NCBI RefSeq assembly: GCF_001529295.1
Contig: NZ_LLWK01000038.1
Span: 372,001 to 436,000, forward strand
Source of the DNA: Flavobacterium sp. TAB 87
GTDB taxonomy: Bacteria; Bacteroidota; Bacteroidia; Flavobacteriales; Flavobacteriaceae
Length of the DNA stretch: 64,000 bases
Direction: 5' to 3'
In this document: one piece after another, positions 36,311 to 44,671 of the stretch
How the letters are laid out: the number at the start of each line of letters is the position of its first letter
Numbering within the stretch: position 1 is the stretch's first letter
Made by a program: the position numbers and the translations under genes
The notes under the pieces: model-generated
The model's database searches: none
What the model was told of the DNA's origin: nothing
The model's input: the letters and a program-made list of their open reading frames with translations, nothing else

Positions 36311-36991
36311 ATGATAAATGATATTTTAGCCGGAGTTCCATGGGGAATTTTCCTCAGTTTTATGATTGGTCCTGTCTTTTTTATATTACTTGAAACAAGT
36401 ATTACAAAAGGGTTTAGGGCCGCTCTGGCTTTTGACTTGGGTGTGGTTTTAGGAGATGTGTTTTTTATAGCCATTGCATATTTAGGGAGTTATCGATTGA
36501 TTAAAAGTTTAGAAGATAAACCTGCTTTATTTATTTTTGGAGGTATAATTATGTTAGCTTATGGTATCATTTCTTTTATGAAATTAAAAAAAGTGAAACC
36601 GATTAATCTTGAAGAAATTGACCGTGATATTTTAAAGCGCGACTACGCTTCACTATTTGCAAAAGGTTTTGTTTTAAATGTGATCAATGTTGGTGTGTTA
36701 GGCTTTTGGATGGCGATAATTATTTCGGTAGGGCCAAAATTAGAGATGCAAACATCAAGGATGATAACTTTCTTTACTGCGGTTATTGTGAGTTATTTGA
36801 TTGTTGATTGCCTTAAAATACTACTGGCCAAACAATTAAAATCTAAAATGACGCCGACTAATATTCTTAAAATCAAAAAAGGAATTAGCGTAGTGTTAAT
36901 GGTTTTCGGAGTAGTTTTAATTGTTCAAGGTTGGTTTCCAAAAGAAAAGGAAATGGTAAAAAATGCTTTTGAACACATTAAGAAAGAGTAA
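36311..36991 (+). CDS. LysE-family transporter
   Basis: This 226-aa protein has six membrane helices. The first helix has GVPWGIFLSFMIGPVFFILL with Gly-Pro in LysE position, then ETSITKGFRAALAFDLGVVLGD. A second conserved part has KGFVLNVINVGVLGFWMAI. This family exports amino acids and related small solutes. It follows the DUF2807 gene by 12 nt and is followed by a terminator. Confidence 0.9.
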   Translation: MINDILAGVPWGIFLSFMIGPVFFILLETSITKGFRAALAFDLGVVLGDVFFIAIAYLGSYRLIKSLEDKPALFIFGGIIMLAYGIISFMKLKKVKPINLEEIDRDILKRDYASLFAKGFVLNVINVGVLGFWMAIIISVGPKLEMQTSRMITFFTAVIVSYLIVDCLKILLAKQLKSKMTPTNILKIKKGISVVLMVFGVVLIVQGWFPKEKEMVKNAFEHIKKE

Positions 36992-37014
36992 TTCTTTAGA
37001 TAATTATAAGGAGT

Positions 37015-37042
37015 AAGCCTTTCCATTGGAGAGGCTTTTTTT
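37015..37042 (+). terminator. Terminator after the LysE-family gene
   Basis: AAGCCTTTCC and GGAGAGGCTT form a stem around ATT, followed by a T-run (37035-37042). Confidence 0.85.
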
Positions 37043-37135
37043 ATGCGCTAGAGTGCAGTCAATTTTGTAGTTCTCACGAAGAAAAAATCGCTGTAAAATT
37101 TTTGTATAATAAGAATATCTTATTACCAATAAGAC

Positions 37136-37168
37136 AAAAAAAAACCCTCAAATTGCTTTGAAGGTTTT
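37136..37168 (-). terminator. Terminator downstream of tRNA-Cys
   Basis: The arms AAAACCCTCAAA (37141-37152) and TTTGAAGGTTTT (37157-37168) have one mismatch and a 4-nt loop. The A-run at 37136-37144 gives a U-tract on the minus strand. Confidence 0.8.
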
Positions 37169-37170
37169 AG

Positions 37171-37241
37171 AGGCATCGTCCGGATTCGAACCGGAGTAGG
37201 AGCTTTTGCAGAGCCCAGCCTAGCCACTCGGCCACGACGCC
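37171..37241 (-). tRNA. tRNA-Cys(GCA)
   Basis: Read on the minus strand, the 71-nt cloverleaf has a 7-bp acceptor (GGCGTCG with CGATGCC, one G-U pair), a D-arm with GTGGCTAGGC, an anticodon stem GGGCT/AGCTC with loop CTGCAAA (anticodon GCA, Cys), and a T-arm CCGGTTCGAATCCGG. The discriminator base is U73, as expected for tRNA-Cys. CCA is not encoded. A terminator follows directly. Confidence 0.96.
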
Positions 37242-37318
37242 ATTGTTATGGGTTGGCAAAAGTAACCAAAATCATCATAGTTAAAAAATATTTTCAAACT
37301 ATTTTTTTAAAATTAAAG

Positions 37319-37693
37319 TTACTGCATTATTTTAGAATACCTATATTCTTTTAATTTTATGGTAACCGACTCAACATCACCACCAATAGGAGGATTAATC
37401 TTTGAAACTTCTACAATAGTTTTTTGTACCATTGGTAGTTCGGCTAATACTCTCGTATTTATTCTTTTGGCGACATGTTCCAGTAATTGAGATCGAATTG
37501 CCATTTCTTCCACTACAATACGGTTTAAATGCACATAATCGACTGTATCTCCCAAATGATCGGTTAGTGTTGATTCTTCTAAATTAGCATCTACAGTGAG
37601 ATTAACTGCGTAATCAGAACCAATTTTACCTTCTTCTATTAAACAACCGTGATAAGAAAAGGTTCTAATATTTTTTAATTTGATGGTACTCAT
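37319..37693 (-). CDS. folB: Dihydroneopterin aldolase
   Basis: Folate biosynthesis: cleaves 7,8-dihydroneopterin to 6-hydroxymethyl-dihydropterin and glycolaldehyde. The start MSTIKLKNIRTFSYHGCL at 37693 gives 124 aa; an upstream ATG at 37723 adds ten residues the family lacks. Conserved elements are YHGCLIEE (catalytic region with the conserved Glu), DTVDYVHL, LLEHVAKRI, and VEVSKINPPIGGD. It is the only folate gene visible. Confidence 0.93.
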   Translation of the reverse strand: MSTIKLKNIRTFSYHGCLIEEGKIGSDYAVNLTVDANLEESTLTDHLGDTVDYVHLNRIVVEEMAIRSQLLEHVAKRINTRVLAELPMVQKTIVEVSKINPPIGGDVESVTIKLKEYRYSKIMQ

Positions 37694-37767
37694 AATGAAT
37701 TGAATTTTACGTTGAATTTTCAAAGGTTAACAAGCTAGTTTTAGCTTTAAAGCTTGCTGCTTTTTTT

Positions 37768-37775
37768 TATCTTTG
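37768..37775 (+). promoter_or_regulatory. Putative -7 element for glnS
   Basis: TATCTTTG matches TAnnTTTG, 18 nt upstream of the chosen ATG. The divergent folB start is 75 nt away. Confidence 0.6.
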
Positions 37776-37793
37776 CTAAAATTATACAAAATT

Positions 37794-39908
37794 ATGGCAG
37801 CAGAAGAGAAATCACTTCATTTTATAGAACAAATCATTGAAGAGAATTTAAGCAATGGTTTTTCGCAAGATAAATTGCGTTTTCGTTTTCCACCAGAACC
37901 TAATGGATACTTGCATATTGGCCATGCAAAATCGATATGCTTGAATTTTGGATTGGGATTGCGTTACAATGCGCCTGTTAACTTGCGTTTTGATGACACC
38001 AATCCAGCCAAAGAGGAACAAGAGTATGTTGATGCTATTAAGGAAGATCTACAGTGGTTGGGCTTTAAATGGGCTGAAGAACGATATGCTTCTGATTACT
38101 TTCAGCAATTGTATGATTGGGCTGTGGTAATGATTAAAAATGGTAAAGCGTATGTCGACAGTCAATCTTCTGAAGACATGGCCATTCAAAAAGGAACACC
38201 AACGCAGCCAGGAGTGGATGGACCGTATAGAAACCGTTCTATTGAAGAAAATTTACAATTGTTTGAAGCAATGAAAAATGGTGATTTCCCAGAAGGAAGT
38301 CATGTTCTTCGTGCTAAAATAGATATGACATCAACAAATATGTTGATGCGCGATCCGTTAATGTACCGTGTTTTACACCGCCACCACCATCGTTCAGGAA
38401 ATAAATGGTGCATTTATCCAATGTATGATTTTGCACATGGGGAAAGCGATTACATAGAAAGTGTTTCACATTCAATATGCACATTAGAATTTGTGATGCA
38501 TCGCGAACTTTACAACTGGTTTTTAGATCAAATTTACGACGATACTAAAGTGCGTCCACATCAATATGAGTTTGCACGTTTGAATTTGAATTATACTGTA
38601 ATGAGCAAACGAAAGTTGTTGCAATTGGTTCAAGACAATGTGGTTAATGGCTGGGATGATCCTAGAATGCCAACCATTTCAGGATTGAGAAGAAGAGGGT
38701 ATACGGCCAATTCTATTCGTAAATTTTGTGAAACTATTGGTGTTGCGAAGCGCGAAAATATTATAAATGTTTCACTTTTAGATTTTTGCTTGAGAGAAGA
38801 TTTAAACAAAACTGCACCTCGTGTAATGGCTGTTTTAGATCCGATAAAATTAACCATTACCAACTATCCGGCAGGAGCAGAGGAGTGGTTGGATGCCGAA
38901 AATAACCAAGAAGATGAAAGTGCTGGATTTAGAAAAGTACCTTTTTCAGGCGAATTGTACATTGAAAAAGAAGACTTTTTGGAAGAAGCGAGTGCTAAAT
39001 TTTTTCGATTAACTATTGGAAAAGAAGTGCGTCTTAAAAATGGTTATTTGATTAAAGGTGAAAGCGTTGCCAAAGATGCAAGCGGAAACATAACTGAAAT
39101 TTTTGCGACTTATGATCCTGATTCTAAAAGTGGAAGTGGGACAGAAGCAAGCCAAAGAAAAGTATCTGGAACTTTGCATTGGGTTTCTGTAAAACATGCT
39201 ATTCCTGCTGAAGTTCGTTTGTACGATCGTTTGTTTTTAGATGAAGCGCCAGACAGTCACAAAGAGAAGAATTTCTTAGAATTTATCAATCCAAATTCAC
39301 TAGAAGTTACAACAGGATTTGTAGAGCCAAGTTTGAAAGAAGCAAAAATTGGAACTCATTTTCAGTTTCAAAGAATGGGTTATTTTACTGTTGACAAGGA
39401 TACCACTGATGGTAAATTAGTGTTTAATAAAACTGTTGGTTTAAAGGATGCTTGGGATGAGAAAGGTAAAAAAGAAGAAAATAGTATTAATAATTCGTTG
39501 AAAGATATCAACAAATATTTTAAAGTAGCAACCGAAGCAGAACGGTTGACTATTGAAGAAAGTATTGGTGGAAATATTAAAACGATTGCAAATTTTAGTT
39601 TGCTGCAAAATGCGTTCAAGAAAAACACCAACAATAATAAAAGTTCGCTGTTATTTAATCAATTTTTATTGAAATATACTTCTTTGCAAGTTTCGGATTT
39701 TGATGCGGAGGAATTGGAAAAATTATTTGCTTTATCATTTCGAAGTGAATCGTCGTTTGTTCGGTCTAAAGCAATGTTAAATTTAAGAGATTTGCAAATT
39801 CCGACAGCAATCAAAGTTGAAGTTATAAAGAATGTTAAAACTATTTACGAGAATCCTCCAAAAGGAGCGACGGAAGAAGAACTTCTAATCGTTGAAGAAT
39901 TAATTTAG
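37794..39908 (+). CDS. glnS: Glutaminyl-tRNA synthetase with C-terminal extension
   Basis: Charges tRNA-Gln directly with glutamine. The start MAAEEKSLHFIEQ at 37794 gives 704 aa; the in-frame upstream ATG at 37773 overlaps the promoter. Class I signatures: PEPNGYLHIGHAKS (residues about 35-48) and VMSKRKL (KMSKS site). The anticodon-binding beta-barrels end near residue 555. About 140 further residues are helical (KKEENSINNSLKDINKYF onward) and resemble YqeY/GatB-tail-like appended domains known in some GlnRS enzymes. E. coli GlnRS is 554 aa. A terminator follows. Confidence 0.95.
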   Translation: MAAEEKSLHFIEQIIEENLSNGFSQDKLRFRFPPEPNGYLHIGHAKSICLNFGLGLRYNAPVNLRFDDTNPAKEEQEYVDAIKEDLQWLGFKWAEERYASDYFQQLYDWAVVMIKNGKAYVDSQSSEDMAIQKGTPTQPGVDGPYRNRSIEENLQLFEAMKNGDFPEGSHVLRAKIDMTSTNMLMRDPLMYRVLHRHHHRSGNKWCIYPMYDFAHGESDYIESVSHSICTLEFVMHRELYNWFLDQIYDDTKVRPHQYEFARLNLNYTVMSKRKLLQLVQDNVVNGWDDPRMPTISGLRRRGYTANSIRKFCETIGVAKRENIINVSLLDFCLREDLNKTAPRVMAVLDPIKLTITNYPAGAEEWLDAENNQEDESAGFRKVPFSGELYIEKEDFLEEASAKFFRLTIGKEVRLKNGYLIKGESVAKDASGNITEIFATYDPDSKSGSGTEASQRKVSGTLHWVSVKHAIPAEVRLYDRLFLDEAPDSHKEKNFLEFINPNSLEVTTGFVEPSLKEAKIGTHFQFQRMGYFTVDKDTTDGKLVFNKTVGLKDAWDEKGKKEENSINNSLKDINKYFKVATEAERLTIEESIGGNIKTIANFSLLQNAFKKNTNNNKSSLLFNQFLLKYTSLQVSDFDAEELEKLFALSFRSESSFVRSKAMLNLRDLQIPTAIKVEVIKNVKTIYENPPKGATEEELLIVEELI

Positions 39909-39930
39909 TAGTAAATAGATCGAATCTATC

Positions 39931-39959
39931 AAAAGTGCCTTTCGGGGCGCTTTTTTTTT
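39931..39959 (+). terminator. Terminator after glnS
   Basis: The stem AAGTGCC/GGCGCTT with a TTTCGG loop is followed by nine T residues. Confidence 0.9.
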
Positions 39960-40356
39960 ATAATATGTTTTTCTTATCATAAAATAGATTTTAATAAACG
40001 TTATATATCATAAATGACCGTTCTATGTGAGTTTTAAGATCATTTTAAAAATACCTAAGCATAATTTGACGCCTATTGTTTTTCGATCAAATTAGCGCTT
40101 TTAAAATCAGTTTGGTGTTTATTTAAACGTAGATAGAAGGCCTTGTCCCTTTAAATTTTAGATATTTAGATTTCAAAGTAATTTTAGAATATTTCTTGAA
40201 CAGTTTTCCAACAACTTGAACGAAAAATATTTTAAGGAGTTTTGAAAGTAACGAGGATCTAATTTAAATTTTAAGGAATTATTTTAAAAAAGTAATACGG
40301 CTTGTTAAAGTTGTACTAATGATTTTTCGTTCAAAATTTTGCAAATGAATTTTAGG
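39960..40356. other. Gene-free spacer before the YtxH cassette
   Basis: About 400 bp after the glnS terminator with no supportable open frame on either strand, no tRNA and no recognised repeat. It is AT-rich throughout. The only functional element I see is the promoter-like motif that follows it. Confidence 0.6.
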
Positions 40357-40377
40357 TATCTTTATAAAGTACTTAAA
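40357..40377 (+). promoter_or_regulatory. Promoter-like motif before the first ytxH gene
   Basis: TATCTTTAT followed by AAGTACTTAAA, 11 nt upstream of the ATG at 40388. A near copy occurs at 40738-40758 before the paralogous gene. Confidence 0.5.
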
Positions 40378-40387
40378 TTTTAAAATC

Positions 40388-40669
40388 ATGTCAAAAGATA
40401 ATACTATAGCACTATTGGCTATTGTTGCAGGCGCTGCAATTGGAGCTGGAATAGGAATTTTACTAGCGCCAGAGAAAGGATCTCTTACGAGGAAACGCGT
40501 AAAGGGAGGTGTAGACGATTCAATTCAGAAATTAAAAGAAAATTTACAAACGACCGCTCAAGCTTTACAAGAAAAATTAAATTATGCTAAACAGGATCCG
40601 AAAGCAAATTATAGCGAATTGCTATCCACGATGAATTACAAAACGGACGACGATACGTTATTTATATAA
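40388..40669 (+). CDS. YtxH domain protein, first paralog
   Basis: This 93-aa protein starts MSKDNTIALLAIVAGAAIGA. The N-terminal membrane helix is Gly/Ala-rich and followed by GILLAPEKGSLTRKRV, the YtxH signature (LLAP-x-G-x-x-x-R). The rest is a polar helical tail. YtxH proteins are membrane-anchored and often stress-induced; molecular role unknown. It is paralogous to the gene at 40770, with similar upstream sequence. Confidence 0.88.
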   Translation: MSKDNTIALLAIVAGAAIGAGIGILLAPEKGSLTRKRVKGGVDDSIQKLKENLQTTAQALQEKLNYAKQDPKANYSELLSTMNYKTDDDTLFI

Positions 40670-40737
40670 AACTAGATAATACTTGTTAAATTTTAGCTAA
40701 CGATTGAGTAATCAACTTTTTCATGGTTATTTTTCCC

Positions 40738-40758
40738 TACCTTTATTAGGTACTTAAA
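40738..40758 (+). promoter_or_regulatory. Promoter-like motif before the second ytxH gene
   Basis: TACCTTTAT followed by AGGTACTTAAA, 11 nt upstream of the ATG at 40770 and very similar to the element before the first paralog, so the duplicated unit included the control region. Confidence 0.5.
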
Positions 40759-40769
40759 ACTTAAATATT

Positions 40770-41099
40770 ATGTCAAAAAATACAGGAATAACAGTATTAG
40801 CGCTTGTTGCAGGTGCTGCAATAGGAGCAGCAGTAGGAATTTTATTAGCACCAGATAAGGGCACAGTAACGAGAAAACGTTTGAAAGAGGGTTATGATGA
40901 TACTGCGCACAGTTTAAAAGATACTTTAGGAGCAACCGCTGAAGCATTGCGTGGAAAATTAAGTACTGCAAAAAAAGACGCAGAAGAAACTTATGAAGAT
41001 TTACTTTCGAATATGAGTCATAAAACTGAGGATGTTATTTCTTTCTTAGAATCAAAACTCGCCGATTTAAAGGTTAAAAACGCAAAATTACAGCGTTAA
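40770..41099 (+). CDS. YtxH domain protein, second paralog
   Basis: This 109-aa protein starts MSKNTGITVLALVAGAAIGA. It has the same membrane helix and GILLAPDKGTVTRKRLKEG signature as the first paralog, then an apolipoprotein-like amphipathic tail with repeated AEA/LK units. It is longer at the C-terminus by about 16 residues. It is followed by the holin-like and DUF6327-like genes. Confidence 0.88.
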   Translation: MSKNTGITVLALVAGAAIGAAVGILLAPDKGTVTRKRLKEGYDDTAHSLKDTLGATAEALRGKLSTAKKDAEETYEDLLSNMSHKTEDVISFLESKLADLKVKNAKLQR

Positions 41100-41230
41100 T
41101 ACTTAAACTATAATTCAAAAGCACAAAGTTCGCTTGTTGTAGGTTTAATTTTCTTTGATTTATTAAGGAAACTGAACTACAATTAGCGAACTTTGTGCTT
41201 GTTTTGTTAATAACCTTAGAAAATGGATTT

Positions 41231-41581
41231 ATGGCTTTTGAAGATTTAAAAGGGCATACAGATACTATTCAAGATCAAGCCAAAGTTTATTTTGAAAGTC
41301 ATCTTGCCTATTACAAATTGTGGGGTTTTAAAGTTGCGATGAAATCAACTACTTTAATTTTTAAGTTTGTTTTAATTGGTTTGTGTCTTTCTATGGTCTT
41401 AGTATTTGCTTCGGTAGCTTTAGCATTTGCAATTAGCGCAGCCTTGGATAGTTACACCTTTGGATTTCTATCAGTAGGAGGGATGTATTTGGTAGTAGGT
41501 GTTTTATTATTTTTTATAAAAGATAAAATGGTGGAAGGACCAATTATTGAAAAATTCTCAGAAATCTTTTTTAATGATTAA
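41231..41581 (+). CDS. Phage-holin-3_6-like membrane protein
   Basis: This is a 116-aa protein from MAFEDLKGHTDTIQDQAKVYF. The N-terminal amphipathic region is followed by two hydrophobic helices (about 40-70 and 76-100), the layout of the Phage_holin_3_6/YqjE superfamily of small membrane proteins. The chosen ATG at 41231 avoids the longer upstream frame, which begins with unrelated hydrophobic residues. It ends 3 nt before the next gene. Not evidence of a phage: in Bacteroidota such genes sit with YtxH genes. Confidence 0.75.
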   Translation: MAFEDLKGHTDTIQDQAKVYFESHLAYYKLWGFKVAMKSTTLIFKFVLIGLCLSMVLVFASVALAFAISAALDSYTFGFLSVGGMYLVVGVLLFFIKDKMVEGPIIEKFSEIFFND

Positions 41582-41584
41582 GTT

Positions 41585-41836
41585 ATGAACGTAAAAAAAT
41601 ATGCATCGTACGCAGAGATAGAAAATGAATTAGAAATTTTAAAACTTCAAAAAGAAATTAGTTATCAAAAGTTAATTCTTAGTTTGCAACAAACCAAACA
41701 GAGTTTGTCACCACAAAATGTAGTGTCAAATTTATTAAGTTCCTACACTGATTACTTTGCAAATAATTACAGCAAACTACTACAAATGGCAATACCATAT
41801 GTTATAGGTGGGTTTATAAATAAAAAAAGAGGCTAA
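41585..41836 (+). CDS. Small membrane-associated protein (DUF6327-like)
   Basis: This 83-aa protein has a charged coiled-coil-like N-terminus MNVKKYASYAEIENELEILK, a Gln/Ser-rich centre and a hydrophobic C-terminal segment LLQMAIPYVIGGFINKK. I recall a DUF6327 family with this layout in Flavobacteriia. It starts 3 nt after the holin-like stop, so the pair is co-transcribed. Its stop codon lies within the terminator stem. Confidence 0.75.
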   Translation: MNVKKYASYAEIENELEILKLQKEISYQKLILSLQQTKQSLSPQNVVSNLLSSYTDYFANNYSKLLQMAIPYVIGGFINKKRG

Positions 41837-41853
41837 ATTAATAGCCTCTTTTT
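41822..41853. terminator. Bidirectional terminator
   Basis: AAAAAAAGAGGCTA and TAGCCTCTTTTTT form a stem with a short AATTAA-type loop; an A-run on the left and a T-run on the right serve both convergent genes. It overlaps the last codons of the DUF6327-like gene. Confidence 0.9.
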
Positions 41854-41855
41854 TA

Positions 41856-42857
41856 TTATTTTTTATGTTCCTCGTCTTCGTCTTTATCCGTTTCTGAAGT
41901 ATCATAATCATAACCATGCTGAATTTCTCGAGGTTTTTCTTCGTGTTTATTTCTATTAGTTTTCTTCATCATTTCCCCCACTTGGTTGGATGCCGAAAAC
42001 GATGCGACCATATTATTTAGCATTTCACTTCCTGCTTGTGGTGAATTTGGTAACAAAATTAAGTTAGAATTAGAGTCCGCACCAATTGCTTGCAACGTAT
42101 CATAATGTTGCGTTACAACAATTAAAGCCGAAGCTTCCTGTGAATTGATGCCTACTTTATTTAAAACATCTACACTTTCTACTAATCCTCTTGCAATTTC
42201 ACGACGTTGATCTGCAATACCTTGTCCTTGTAAACGTTTGCTTTCTGCTTCTGCTTTAGCCTTTGCAACGATTCTAATTCTCGATGCTTCTGCCTCAAAT
42301 TCAGCTACCGTTTTTTCTCTATCAGCTGCATTAATTCTATTCATCGCATTTTTAACTTGAATGTCTGGATCAATATCCGTTACCAAGGTATTAATGATGT
42401 TGTAACCATACGTAGTCATTGCTTCGTTCAATTCTCTCTTTACTGCAACTGCAATATCATCTTTTCTCTCAAAAACATCATCTAATTTTAATTTTGGCAC
42501 TTCTGCACGCACAACATCAAATACATAAGACGTAATTTGGTCGTGTGGATACTCTAATTTGTAAAATGCGTCATAAACGGTATCTTTTACCACCATAAAT
42601 TGAACTGAAACTTTTAGTTTGACAAATACGTTATCCTTTGTTTTAGTTTCAATGACAACATCCAATTGTTGAATTTTTAAATTAACGCGTCCTGCAATTC
42701 TATCAATCATCGGAATTTTTAAATGCAATCCTGATTGTCTGGTGCTATGAAATTTTCCGAAACGTTCGACAATAATACTGGTTTGTTGCTTCACTGTAAA
42801 AAACGAAGACATCAAGATAAAGAAAGCAATAAATGCTATAATAATTAATGGAATCAT
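41856..42857 (-). CDS. SPFH/stomatin-like membrane protein (QmcA-like)
   Basis: This 333-aa protein has an N-terminal membrane helix (about 3-22), then the SPFH/band-7 domain (about 25-200) with VERFGKFHSTRQSGLHLKIP, FVKLKVSVQFMV and AAD-type coiled-coil residues (NRINAADREKTVAEFEAEAS). The C-terminal tail is rich in Glu, Asp and Lys and ends DKDEDEEHKK. Stomatin-like proteins organise membrane microdomains and can control membrane proteases. The usual NfeD partner is not beside it. Confidence 0.92.
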   Translation of the reverse strand: MIPLIIIAFIAFFILMSSFFTVKQQTSIIVERFGKFHSTRQSGLHLKIPMIDRIAGRVNLKIQQLDVVIETKTKDNVFVKLKVSVQFMVVKDTVYDAFYKLEYPHDQITSYVFDVVRAEVPKLKLDDVFERKDDIAVAVKRELNEAMTTYGYNIINTLVTDIDPDIQVKNAMNRINAADREKTVAEFEAEASRIRIVAKAKAEAESKRLQGQGIADQRREIARGLVESVDVLNKVGINSQEASALIVVTQHYDTLQAIGADSNSNLILLPNSPQAGSEMLNNMVASFSASNQVGEMMKKTNRNKHEEKPREIQHGYDYDTSETDKDEDEEHKK

Positions 42858-42936
42858 AATTGTTTTTAATTAGGTTTTAGAAAAGGTCAAATTACGAAAA
42901 TTCTTTCTTCTTTACGTATTAAATTCATTTTATAAA

Positions 42937-42976
42937 AAAAGCCAAGATTTCTTAATGTAAAGATTTCTTGGCTTTT
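42937..42976. terminator. Terminator after gltX
   Basis: AAAAGCCAAGA and TCTTGGCTTTT pair around an inner AT-rich segment; the left A-run gives a U-tract on the minus strand. Confidence 0.8.
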
Positions 42977-42996
42977 GTATTTTTTTTTAACGGAGG

Positions 42997-44508
42997 TTAT
43001 AAACTTGCTATTGCTTTCTTAATTCTTGAGGTAGTTTCTTCTTTTCCAATTATTTCAACAATGTCAAATAGGTGAGGACCTTTTAAAGCTCCGACTAAAC
43101 TTAAACGAAATGGTTGCATCACTTTCCCCATTCCAATTTCGTTAGTAATCATCCATTCTTTTACTATTGTTTCGATATTTTGACTGGTAAAATCTTCGAT
43201 TGTATGCAAGACAGAAATTAAATCGTGCATTAATTTTGGAGTTTCTTCTTTCCAATTTTTAGTTGCTTTTTCATCGTATGAAGTTGGAGCAAGGAAAAAG
43301 AAGTCACTTAGCTCCCAAAATTCAGAGACGAAATGAGCGCGTTCTTTAATTAAAGAAACGATGCGAGTTAATTCTATAAACGAATACGATTTTGTGTGCT
43401 CTTTTGTTTCTAAAATACCAGCAAAATTTTCTGCTAAATCAGTATCATTTTGCATCATCAAATGTTGATGGTTGAACCATTTGTTTTTTTCTGGATCAAA
43501 TTTGGCTCCAGATTTATGTACTCTGTTTAAGTCGAAGGCGGCTACTAGTTCTTCTAAAGAAAATAATTCTTTATCTGTTCCATCGTTCCAACCCAATAAG
43601 GCCAAGAAGTTTATAACTGCTTCCGGAAAAAATCCTTTTTCTCTGTATCCTGATGATACTCCTTCTTCGGTTTTCCATTCTAAAGGAAACACAGGAAATC
43701 CTAGTTTGTCACCGTCTCTTTTTGAAAGTTTTCCGTTTCCGACAGGTTTTAATATTAAAGGTAAATGTGCAAATTCTGGAGCTTCCCAACCAAATGCTCT
43801 GTATAACAGAACGTGTAAGGGCATAGATGGCAACCATTCTTCACCGCGAATTACGTGCGAAGTTTCCATTAAATGATCATCAACAATATTTGCCAAATGA
43901 TACGTTGGCATTCCGTCGCTTTTAAACAATACTTTATCGTCTAAAAGATTGGTATCAAATCTTACTTCTCCACGAATAATATCTTGCAGCACTAACGTTT
44001 CATTAACTGGAGTTTTAAAACGAATAACGTAATGTTCACCATTGGCAATTCTTTCGGCAGTTTCTTCTTTACTACCAACTAAAGAAGTATCTAATTTTTC
44101 ACGATTGTGATGGTTGTAAATAAATGTTTTACCATCAGCTTCATGTTGTTTTCGGTGCGCATCTAAAGCGTCTGAAGTATCAAAAGCATAATAGGCCCAA
44201 CCATTTTGAATCAAATCGTCGGCGTAATTTTGATAAATTGCCTTGCGATCACTTTGTCTATACGGACCAAATTTTTCGTTTTTACCAACTGTTTCATCAG
44301 GAGCAATTCCCAACCATTCCAACGCTTCCATAATATAAGCTTCAGCTCCAGGAACAAAACGGGTTTGATCAGTATCTTCGATTCTAAGGTAGAATACGCC
44401 ATTATTTTTTTTGGCAAATAAATAATTGAATAGGGCAGTACGAACACCACCAATATGTAAAGGACCTGTTGGACTAGGTGCAAAACGCACACGAACTTGC
44501 TTAGACAT
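42997..44508 (-). CDS. gltX: Glutamyl-tRNA synthetase
   Basis: Charges tRNA-Glu. It is 503 aa with the class I HIGH-type site FAPSPTGPLHIGGVRTALF (residues about 8-26), a KLSKRDGDKLGFPVF (KMSKS-type) loop near residue 255, and a C-terminal helical anticodon-binding domain. glnS also lies in this window, so direct charging of both Gln and Glu is encoded here. A TATCTTTG element lies upstream on the minus strand. Confidence 0.97.
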   Translation of the reverse strand: MSKQVRVRFAPSPTGPLHIGGVRTALFNYLFAKKNNGVFYLRIEDTDQTRFVPGAEAYIMEALEWLGIAPDETVGKNEKFGPYRQSDRKAIYQNYADDLIQNGWAYYAFDTSDALDAHRKQHEADGKTFIYNHHNREKLDTSLVGSKEETAERIANGEHYVIRFKTPVNETLVLQDIIRGEVRFDTNLLDDKVLFKSDGMPTYHLANIVDDHLMETSHVIRGEEWLPSMPLHVLLYRAFGWEAPEFAHLPLILKPVGNGKLSKRDGDKLGFPVFPLEWKTEEGVSSGYREKGFFPEAVINFLALLGWNDGTDKELFSLEELVAAFDLNRVHKSGAKFDPEKNKWFNHQHLMMQNDTDLAENFAGILETKEHTKSYSFIELTRIVSLIKERAHFVSEFWELSDFFFLAPTSYDEKATKNWKEETPKLMHDLISVLHTIEDFTSQNIETIVKEWMITNEIGMGKVMQPFRLSLVGALKGPHLFDIVEIIGKEETTSRIKKAIASL

Positions 44509-44525
44509 TTTTTAGAATTTTGTTA

Positions 44526-44533
44526 CAAAGATA
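44526..44533 (-). promoter_or_regulatory. Putative -7 element for gltX
   Basis: The minus strand reads TATCTTTG, a full TAnnTTTG match 17 nt upstream of the gltX start. Confidence 0.55.
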
Positions 44534-44671
44534 CAATTCTAATTAGAATAGGAGGGAAACGTTGGTACGAGATCATTAGTGGCTTGTTGTCTAATTAGTG
44601 CGTTTTGCAATGAATTTTTATAGAATTAAAATTATTACATTTAGGGGTTATAAATTTAAGTACAAATTATT

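Noticed and set aside
41231..41581. Holin-like gene as a sign of a prophage
   Set aside because: No other phage genes are nearby, and the family is common as a cellular membrane protein next to YtxH genes.
44206..44492. Open frames on both strands across gltX and similar overlapping frames throughout
   Set aside because: They lie wholly inside well-supported genes, have no recognisable domains, and show the composition expected of antisense or shifted reading.
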